Below are positions 6,963 through 12,096 of a stretch of 12,096 bases of DNA, piece after piece. Under the pieces are notes generated by a model. That model saw only the letters and a list, made by a program, of their open reading frames with translations. It had not been told where the DNA came from and made no database searches. Numbering within the stretch: the stretch's first letter is position 1; each line of letters begins with the position of its first letter. A program made the translations under genes and the position numbers. Source of the DNA: SAR202 cluster bacterium AD-804-J14_MRT_500m (lineage in GTDB: Bacteria > Chloroflexota > Dehalococcoidia > UBA3495 > GCA-2712585); assembly GCA_009391275.1 (NCBI GenBank), contig VEXF01000039.1, positions 1-12,096 of the forward strand, read 5' to 3'.

Positions 6963-8213
6963 CTACACGGTTAAATTTTTTACAATGCGCCCGTTTTGAA
7001 TCACCATGCGTATGTGGTGACTCTCGCTGAAAAACCTAATGTCATCGAGGGGGTTGAAGTCTAGAACTATCAGATCTGCTGACTTTCCAGTCTCAATAGT
7101 GCCAATCTGGTCGCTGATTCTCAAAAGCTCGGCGCTTGTCTTAGTTGCAGAGATCAGGCTAGCCATTGGGCCCATTATCTTGGCTTTCAGTTCCAATTCC
7201 CAAGCTTTATTAGGAGCTGTCCGACCATAAACGTCCGACCCAGATGCTACGGGGACCCCTTCAGCCATGGCTATACGAATTGCCTCCTCAGCAGCTCCCC
7301 CTACCAAGGCTACTTTTTGTCTCATATACTCTGGTGAAGTCCCCTCTCGTGCTCGTTGTAGGTGTCGTTGAAGGACCGTTAGGGTTGGAACCAAATACAT
7401 TCCATTATCCCGCATTGCTCTGGCTGATTCTTCATCAAGGAAAATGCCGTGTTCGACGCTTAAGATACCTGCTTTTGCACAATTAATGATGGCTTCAGGC
7501 ATGAAGACATGGGCCATGCAATGTTTGTTAACCACTTTTGCCTCATAGACTGCTGCTGCCAACTCTTCTAAGGTGAATTGGGGCACATCCATTTGAGATG
7601 TGGGAGATGAGATGCCCCCTCCTGCCATTAGTTTAAGTTGATCTGCCCCGGTTCGGAGCTGTTCTCGTGCATTCTTTCTGACTTGGTTAACCCCGTCACG
7701 TACGCCGGGCGCTGGTGCCAAGACGTGTTCGGATTTAGGGGCTGATCGATTGTTTCGGGCTCTCCAATCTCCGTGCCCTCCCGTTTGAGATATCCACCCG
7801 TTGCTGAGGAACATTCTGGGCCCACGAATCCGACCAGATTGACTTGCTAGCTTGAAGCTCCAATCGGTCTGACCGGCATCGCGTACGGTGGTAAATCCCT
7901 CTGTGAGGCACTGAGAAATTTGTTCTGCCACGTAAAAAGCGTAGGTTGCTCCTGGATGTTGGTCCGAAGCGGTTGGAAGCCCAGGCACGTCAGGATCGGG
8001 CATACCTAAATGAGTATGGCAGTCTACGAGTCCTGGCATAACAACTTTTCCAGCTAAATCGATGAGTTGGGCATTGCGTGGAGTAGTAACAGACGACCCC
8101 CCACCCACCTTTAGGATGCGGCCGTCTTCTATGATTACGGTGGCGTTGGAATAAGGGTCTCGGCCTGTGCAATCTATAACGGTAGCATTTTGCAATGCGA
8201 GAGTTTTAATCAC
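6963..8213 (-). CDS. Amidohydrolase, imidazolonepropionase/Xaa-Pro dipeptidase-like (COG1228)
   Basis: A 416-residue binuclear-metal hydrolase of the amidohydrolase superfamily with an N-terminal composite beta-sandwich and a TIM barrel. Metal ligands can be read off: H66 and H68 in VDCHTHLG, the probably carboxylated K194 in QLKLMAGGG, H235 in CMAHVF, H255 in SVEHG, and D327 in SGSDVYG. The end, GTIETGKSADLIVLDFNPL (371-389), is the returning sandwich strand typical of the family. Relatives split Xaa-Pro or Xaa-Arg dipeptides, N-acyl amino acids or cyclic amides. No signal peptide is seen, so it acts in the cytoplasm. The start is a GTG at 8213 with AGGAG seven bases upstream. A TATAAT on the minus strand 44 bases before it is a likely -10. 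It is divergent from the M20 amidohydrolase gene, with which it shares 172 bases of upstream DNA, and the two may be co-regulated. Confidence 0.95.
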   Translation of the reverse strand: MIKTLALQNATVIDCTGRDPYSNATVIIEDGRILKVGGGSSVTTPRNAQLIDLAGKVVMPGLVDCHTHLGMPDPDVPGLPTASDQHPGATYAFYVAEQISQCLTEGFTTVRDAGQTDWSFKLASQSGRIRGPRMFLSNGWISQTGGHGDWRARNNRSAPKSEHVLAPAPGVRDGVNQVRKNAREQLRTGADQLKLMAGGGISSPTSQMDVPQFTLEELAAAVYEAKVVNKHCMAHVFMPEAIINCAKAGILSVEHGIFLDEESARAMRDNGMYLVPTLTVLQRHLQRAREGTSPEYMRQKVALVGGAAEEAIRIAMAEGVPVASGSDVYGRTAPNKAWELELKAKIMGPMASLISATKTSAELLRISDQIGTIETGKSADLIVLDFNPLDDIRFFSESHHIRMVIQNGRIVKNLTV

Positions 8214-8256
8214 TGGCTAACTCCTAACGCAGGTCTTAGTTTTCGAGCTAGTAGAG

Positions 8257-8285
8257 ATTATAAATCAAGTTAAAGATGCGTGGAA
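8257..8285 (-). promoter_or_regulatory. Candidate promoter of the COG1228-type amidohydrolase
   Basis: On the minus strand a perfect TATAAT (8262-8257) lies 44 bases before the GTG start. The position 17 bases further upstream holds TTCCAC (8285-8280), a poor -35. A good -10 with a weak -35 and direct repeats immediately upstream would suit an activator-dependent promoter; that is inference. Confidence 0.4.
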
Positions 8286-8289
8286 TTAA

Positions 8290-8317
8290 ATCTCCAAAAT
8301 GGGACAGGTATCTCCAA
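8290..8317. repeat. Two direct repeats ATCTCCAA, 20 bp apart, in a divergent promoter region
   Basis: ATCTCCAA occurs at 8290-8297 and again at 8310-8317, exactly 20 bases apart, close to two helical turns. They sit between the divergent amidohydrolase (start 8213) and M20 (start 8386) genes, just upstream of the minus-strand -10/-35 candidate. Such phased direct repeats are typical of regulator sites, but two 8-mers can also coincide by chance. Confidence 0.35.
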
Positions 8318-8385
8318 TAAATCGTTTGATCGTTACTGTTCTAATGTCGCTCTGATACAATCTTGAAAAATTAGGGAGGGATAGT

Positions 8386-9720
8386 GTGGCTTCCAAACAA
8401 GAACTAAAACAAAGAGTGAATAACGTCATTGATGAGAAAGCTGAAGAAATTATTCGAATTTCTAAGACTATTCTAGAAAACCCTGAGCCGGGGTACAGAG
8501 AAGAGAAGACGGCAAAGTTAGTATCCGAAGTTTTTTCTCAGGCAGGTATCCAGCATCGTACCGGAATAGCCATGACTGGTTTAAAAGGTGAATTTAACGG
8601 CGGCAACGCCGGACCAACGGTAGGCGTGATTGGAGAACTGGATTCTTTAGTGGTTTCGGAGCATCCTCATGCCGATGGAGAAACATCCGCAGCGCACGCC
8701 TGTGGACACCACTGTCAGATAGGAATGATGTTAGGAGCCGCCTTTGGGCTTATGGATTCAGGGGTAAGACCTCATCTCAGTGGTCGTCTAGCACTCTTCG
8801 CAGTGCCCGCAGAAGAGTTCATTGAAATTGAATATCGGGATGATCTACGTCTTTCAGGAAAGGTTGAATTTTTAGGAGGGAAGCCAGAATTTATCCGCTT
8901 GGGAGAATTTGACGATGTGGATATGGCGCTGATGTGTCATACGACTAGTATCGGATCAGAGGGTAAATTGTGTATTAGCGATACGAATAACGGTTTGGTC
9001 GCTAAACGAATAAAATTTATCGGAAAGGGATCTCATGCGGGAGGAGCGCCGCATTTAGGGGTGAACGCTTTGAACGCAGCGTCTTTAGCGTTGATGGCTA
9101 TCCATGCTAATCGAGAGACTTTTAAGGATCCTGATACGATTCGTGTTCATCCTATCATTACAAAAGGCGGTGAAGCGGTCAGCGCCGTTCCGGCTGATGT
9201 CAGGATGGAGACGTTTGTTCGTGGAGCAAATTTCGATGCTATCCTAGATGCGAGCCGTAAGGTTGATCGGGCACTGAGAGCTGGAGCAATGGCAGTTGGG
9301 GCGACAGTAGAGATAACTACAATCCCTAGTTATATGCCACTTAATCAGGATCCCACTATGATGGACATGTTTAAAGGCAATGCCATTGAGTTAGTAGGGG
9401 AAGAGGGGATCGGGTATCGGAAGCACAGCACGGGTTCTACTGATATGGGCGATGTTAGTCAGTTGATGCCCGCAATTCATCCATATGTTGGAGGGGCAAC
9501 TGGTATCGGTCATGGTGCGGACTACGTGGTGCATGATTATGGTTTGGCGGTTGTGACTGCGGCTAAGGCTCTGGCAAACACGGTAGTTGACCTTCTTGGT
9601 GAGGGAGGTGAGGGAGCAGCCGACGTGTTATCTAAGGGCAGAAAATTTATGACTAAAAATGACTATTTGAAGAGCCTCCGGTCTTTGGCAAAAGAAGAAC
9701 GGTTTAACCCTGAGCCCTAA
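8386..9720 (+). CDS. M20 family metallopeptidase / N-acyl amino acid amidohydrolase (AbgB-like)
   Basis: A 444-residue zinc-type amidohydrolase of peptidase family M20, resembling M20D (AbgB, IAA-amino-acid hydrolases). It would remove an acyl or aryl group from an amino acid in the cytoplasm. Likely metal ligands are C106 and H108 in HACGHHCQIG, the E143-E144 pair in PAEE, H185 in MCHTTS, and H376 in GIGHGADY. HSTGSTDMGDVS (347-358) is the conserved C-terminal motif. The dimerisation domain begins near 205 and holds the conserved H217 (GKGSHAGG). About 20 extra residues follow PAEE (FIEIEYRDDLRLSGKVEFLG) before the usual GG. The start is a GTG at 8386 with a strong SD (GGGAGGG) upstream. TACAAT at 8356-8361 is a possible -10. 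The gene is divergent from the COG1228-type amidohydrolase and convergent with the D-aminoacylase operon. The acidic and Gly-rich C-terminus is not unusual. Substrate unknown. Confidence 0.94.
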   Translation: MASKQELKQRVNNVIDEKAEEIIRISKTILENPEPGYREEKTAKLVSEVFSQAGIQHRTGIAMTGLKGEFNGGNAGPTVGVIGELDSLVVSEHPHADGETSAAHACGHHCQIGMMLGAAFGLMDSGVRPHLSGRLALFAVPAEEFIEIEYRDDLRLSGKVEFLGGKPEFIRLGEFDDVDMALMCHTTSIGSEGKLCISDTNNGLVAKRIKFIGKGSHAGGAPHLGVNALNAASLALMAIHANRETFKDPDTIRVHPIITKGGEAVSAVPADVRMETFVRGANFDAILDASRKVDRALRAGAMAVGATVEITTIPSYMPLNQDPTMMDMFKGNAIELVGEEGIGYRKHSTGSTDMGDVSQLMPAIHPYVGGATGIGHGADYVVHDYGLAVVTAAKALANTVVDLLGEGGEGAADVLSKGRKFMTKNDYLKSLRSLAKEERFNPEP

Positions 9721-9769
9721 AATCATCAAGGATCTGGCACTAGCCTACAATCCTTTAATTGGAATTGAG

Positions 9770-9789
9770 AATTCTTGCCAGGAAGAATT
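9770..9789. terminator. Possible weak hairpin terminator after the M20 gene
   Basis: Seven-base arms AATTCTT (9770-9776) and AAGAATT (9783-9789) enclose a six-base loop, 50 bases past the M20 stop and 44 bases past the end of the oxidoreductase remnant read from the other side. The stem is AT-rich and no T-run follows on either strand, so it would be a poor intrinsic terminator. Confidence 0.25.
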
Positions 9790-9832
9790 GTGTGTCAGGG
9801 ATTTAACGTTGGTGAAATGATTATATAGGATT

Positions 9833-10064
9833 CTAGCGAGTGATTTTTATCGTCCGTCCAGTTCGCGCTGAATCAATAATAGCTTCGGTGACTAACACTA
9901 CATGTGCCTCGTCAATGCCGGATGCGTGAAACGGCTTGATTAATAGCATCTATGTTTTGTCTACATACTGCTGATAATCTAGTGTTGTTGGACTGCCGCA
10001 TGGCAGGAGCCACTTTTTGGTTTGGATGACGGCCAGTGCTCACAATTCCCCAACCTATAGTCAA
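9833..10064 (-). pseudogene. Gfo/Idh/MocA oxidoreductase remnant with large internal deletion
   Basis: Two pieces of one NAD(P)-dependent oxidoreductase survive. A TTG at 10064, with AGAGG seven bases upstream, opens the Rossmann start: GWGIVSTGRHPNQKVAPAM, then TRLSAVCRQNIDAINQAV. This fits the Gfo/Idh N-terminus (GIIGTGxIA..., LxAVxxR). The frame ends at a TGA (9914-9912) after 50 codons. Starting at about 9925-9935, in another frame, comes PFHASGIDEAHV followed by VLVTEAIIDSARTGRTIKI and a TAG at 9835-9833, which matches the last residues of the same family (xAIxxSAxTGRxI). A normal member has about 320-380 residues, so roughly 250-300 residues are absent, including the EKP catalytic region. 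The SD overlaps the D-aminoacylase stop codon, so this was once the next gene of that operon. The assignment rests on family recognition by eye, not on an alignment. Confidence 0.75.
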
Positions 10065-10074
10065 TGATGTGCCT

Positions 10075-11649
10075 CTATCCCATTTGCCCTCGCCGAAGAG
10101 CTCGACCAGCCAAAGCACCGGTGTGAGTTCCATGATCCATGACAATCGTCCCGTTTATGATGACGTAATCAATTCCGCTAGAGAAACGCTTGGGGTCGCT
10201 TTTTATGGTGTTTGCCCTGATTGTAAGGGGATCAAAGACGACTATGTCTGCCTTCATACGGTCATGTAGAAGCCCTCTATCTGGTATGCCAAGTCGTTGT
10301 GCTGGGTGACTGGTCATTTTACGGATCGCACTAGCCAGCGATAATTTTCTTTCTTCTCTAACTAATTCAGATAGGATATAAGGGAATGTCCCGTATGCCA
10401 TGGGTGGAGGATAATCTCCAAGCAAGAGCGCATCACTTCCTACCATGTACAAATCATGCACAATAAAGTCTGCCAGAGTGCCATTGTCTACGATATCTGC
10501 GAAATATGAAATCCGGAGTTCCTCATCTAGCAGAAGATCACACAAGGCGTCCACGGGGTGTTGTTTCAGTGTTTCTGCAACATCTGCGACAGAACGTCCT
10601 TCGAACTGAATATTGTGAGGCTTCTTGAAGTAAGTTAACCACATTTCGTCCCATCCGCGACCTCTAGGAGTCACCTCCTTGCGTAATTGTTCACGCCCAT
10701 CGGTAGATCTCATTACTTCCATTAGCTTGTCTGGTCCGCCATCTTGTGCCCATTCCGGGAATGTGATTATGATCCGGGTTCCTCCGTATCGGAACGGAAA
10801 CATGTCGAAAGTTACGTCAAGGCCCTCGCTCCTGCTTGCTTCTATCAGATCTAACATAGGGCGTGCACCCCCGTTATGTGTGACTCTGTGAAACAGATGG
10901 GTGATATGCACAGGTATACCACTTTGTCTCCCGATTTCGATGGCCTCTTTCAGAGGATCCAAGTACCGATCTCCGAGAGCGTTACGTACGTGAGTGTGGT
11001 AGATACCGCCAAGGCGCGCTGCTTCCTTTGAGAGGGCAATTAACTCAGCAGTATTAGCAAAGCTGCCCGGCGGGTAGTCCAGCCCGGTTGACATCCCGAA
11101 AGAGCCATCCTCCATGCTTTCTCGAAGTATTGACGTCATATTTTCTATTTCAGTGGCAGTCGCTCTTTTGTCATTCCATCCGACACCACCGATCCTAATG
11201 GGAGAATTACCGGTGATGTAAGCTATGTTCACAGCTACCTTTCGATCGAACATCGTGAGATATTCGTTGACACTCGACCATCGGAAGGGAAGGTCCGGAT
11301 CGCCATCTAAGCCTGAATTAAGATGAATAAACCGTTCTAAGTCATCAGGGCGGACGAACGGAGCATAAGAATTTCCATCAATTCCTATCAGTTCGGTAGT
11401 GACACCTTGGTGTACTTTAGGTTCGTGACGGGGATCGGATAAAATTACTAACCCGGAGTGGGCGTGCACGTCTATGAATCCAGGGCATACCACTTTGCCT
11501 GTGGCATCCAAAGTACATGATGCCTCGATCATGTTTGTGTCGCCGCGGATGACCTTTAATTCATCTCCAATCACACCGATCGAACCACTGAAGCCTGGAT
11601 TTCCTGTCCCATCAAATATTAAGCCCCCGGTTATCAGCAGATCTAGCAT
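10075..11649 (-). CDS. N-acyl-D-amino-acid deacylase (D-aminoacylase-like, amidohydrolase family 3)
   Basis: A 524-residue enzyme of the D-aminoacylase group, which cleaves N-acyl-D-amino acids (and in relatives dihydropyrimidine-like amides) to a carboxylate and a free amine in the cytoplasm. Visible motifs are GFIDVHAHSG with H62 and H64 (57-66), GSFGMSTGLDYPPG (182-195), YHTHVRN with H220, HITHLF with H251, MVGSDA with D406, the active-site-lid stretch YGTFPYILSELVRE (419-432), and KMTSHPAQRLGIPDRG (444-459). In classical D-aminoacylases the strand after GVTT reads GNCGxSxAP with a metal-binding Cys. Here it reads GIDGNSYAP, with Asp91 in the Cys place. The start ATG at 11649 has AGAGGTG upstream and overlaps the Nudix gene's stop by seven bases (ATGCTAG), which indicates translational coupling. 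Ten bases past its stop begins the oxidoreductase remnant. The exact substrate and D-specificity cannot be deduced. Confidence 0.95.
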   Translation of the reverse strand: MLDLLITGGLIFDGTGNPGFSGSIGVIGDELKVIRGDTNMIEASCTLDATGKVVCPGFIDVHAHSGLVILSDPRHEPKVHQGVTTELIGIDGNSYAPFVRPDDLERFIHLNSGLDGDPDLPFRWSSVNEYLTMFDRKVAVNIAYITGNSPIRIGGVGWNDKRATATEIENMTSILRESMEDGSFGMSTGLDYPPGSFANTAELIALSKEAARLGGIYHTHVRNALGDRYLDPLKEAIEIGRQSGIPVHITHLFHRVTHNGGARPMLDLIEASRSEGLDVTFDMFPFRYGGTRIIITFPEWAQDGGPDKLMEVMRSTDGREQLRKEVTPRGRGWDEMWLTYFKKPHNIQFEGRSVADVAETLKQHPVDALCDLLLDEELRISYFADIVDNGTLADFIVHDLYMVGSDALLLGDYPPPMAYGTFPYILSELVREERKLSLASAIRKMTSHPAQRLGIPDRGLLHDRMKADIVVFDPLTIRANTIKSDPKRFSSGIDYVIINGTIVMDHGTHTGALAGRALRRGQMG

Positions 11650-12096
11650 CCGTCACCTCTTTCATATTCACGTTGGTGGTCTTGAGGAATCCACGGTCGG
11701 CCGTATTGGGGCCCTGGCATGAAGAACTCCCGCTGGTCTGGGCGTCCAAAACCATCAAAATCAGTACGTACCATTCCGGGGACTTCCATAGAAGCCAGAA
11801 CTATACTTTTATTGAAAGGGCTTACCATGTTGGAATTCATGTACGAGTCAACAGACATCCACATGCATTCTTCTATCTCTTCGGTTTGCATCGCAATATT
11901 AGTATTCAAAGGGGTGAGCCGACACACGAAATAAAAGTCTGATTTTCCATGCCGATAGCCATGCATTTGTCGCATGCAAATCAAGGATTCAAAACGAGTG
12001 TTTATACCTGTTTCCTCTAAGACTTCCCGTACGACAGCATCTACTAAATCCTCCCCAGACTTCAACGTGCCCCCTGGAAGTTTATAGTAAGGTAGT
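11643..12096 (-). CDS. Nudix hydrolase, 5' end cut by the window edge
   Basis: A Nudix-family pyrophosphohydrolase, which typically cleaves nucleoside diphosphates linked to another group. Reading in from the window edge the frame begins LPYYKLPGGTLKSGEDL and gives a full Nudix box Gx5Ex7REUxEExGU: G-TLKSG-E-DLVDAVV-REVLEETGI. An internal TTG at 12065 falls inside that box, so it is not the true start, and the gene continues beyond 12096. The following MRQMHGYRHGKSDFYFVCRLTP is the usual strand of a small ADP-ribose/8-oxo-type Nudix domain. The tail after about 11760 (RTDFDGFGRPDQREFF, PGPQYGRPWIPQDHQ) is Pro/Arg-rich and not part of the domain. About 150 codons are visible. Its TAG overlaps the D-aminoacylase ATG, so the two genes are one operon. 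Substrate unknown. Confidence 0.92.
   Translation of the reverse strand, partial: LPYYKLPGGTLKSGEDLVDAVVREVLEETGINTRFESLICMRQMHGYRHGKSDFYFVCRLTPLNTNIAMQTEEIEECMWMSVDSYMNSNMVSPFNKSIVLASMEVPGMVRTDFDGFGRPDQREFFMPGPQYGRPWIPQDHQREYERGDGC

Noticed and set aside
1..12096. CRISPR array, IS element, toxin-antitoxin or phage genes
   Set aside because: No regularly spaced repeats, transposase or integrase motifs, or paired small toxin-antitoxin frames were seen on either strand.

Overview
The window comes from a bacterium with moderate GC content and a compact genome. GTG and TTG start codons are common, and each has a clear Shine-Dalgarno (SD) site. Several metal-dependent amidohydrolases, a DUF4349 lipoprotein and an RRM/DEAD-box pair fit an environmental, possibly marine, Chloroflexota (SAR202-like) genome. 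That placement is an impression from gene content only; no ribosomal or other taxonomic marker is present.

Layout from left to right. Positions 137-1393 (+) hold an MFS transporter. It converges on a DUF4349 lipoprotein at 1423-2310 (-). Next come a DEAD-box RNA helicase at 2561-3883 (-) and a small RRM RNA-binding protein at 4105-4455 (-). The RRM gene has a good sigma70-type promoter and a TTG start. Together the two look like an RNA-remodelling, cold-adaptation module. Positions 4456-5002 carry no convincing gene but hold that promoter, two operator-like dyads and a degenerate echo of the RRM RNP1 sequence. At 5003-5560 (-) is a strikingly GC-rich carboxymuconolactone-decarboxylase-like gene that looks recently acquired.

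The right half is rich in hydrolases. It holds an amidohydrolase_2 protein (5697-6812, -), a COG1228-type amidohydrolase (6963-8213, -) and a divergently transcribed M20 amidohydrolase (8386-9720, +). Further on is an operon read leftward: a Nudix hydrolase cut by the window edge (11643-12096), then a D-aminoacylase-like N-acyl-D-amino-acid deacylase (10075-11649). The operon once continued into a Gfo/Idh/MocA oxidoreductase, which survives only as a pseudogene (9833-10064). Its first ~45 and last ~30 codons are joined out of frame and the middle of the protein is missing.

Functionally the right half looks like a scavenging locus. Four different amide or peptide hydrolases could open N-acyl amino acids, cyclic amides or dipeptide-like compounds, and an MFS transporter lies a few kilobases away. 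No substrate can be assigned from sequence. I did not see a defence system, CRISPR array, IS element, tRNA or rRNA. The most unusual items are the internally deleted oxidoreductase, the one-gene GC island and the shared regulatory region between the divergent hydrolases.
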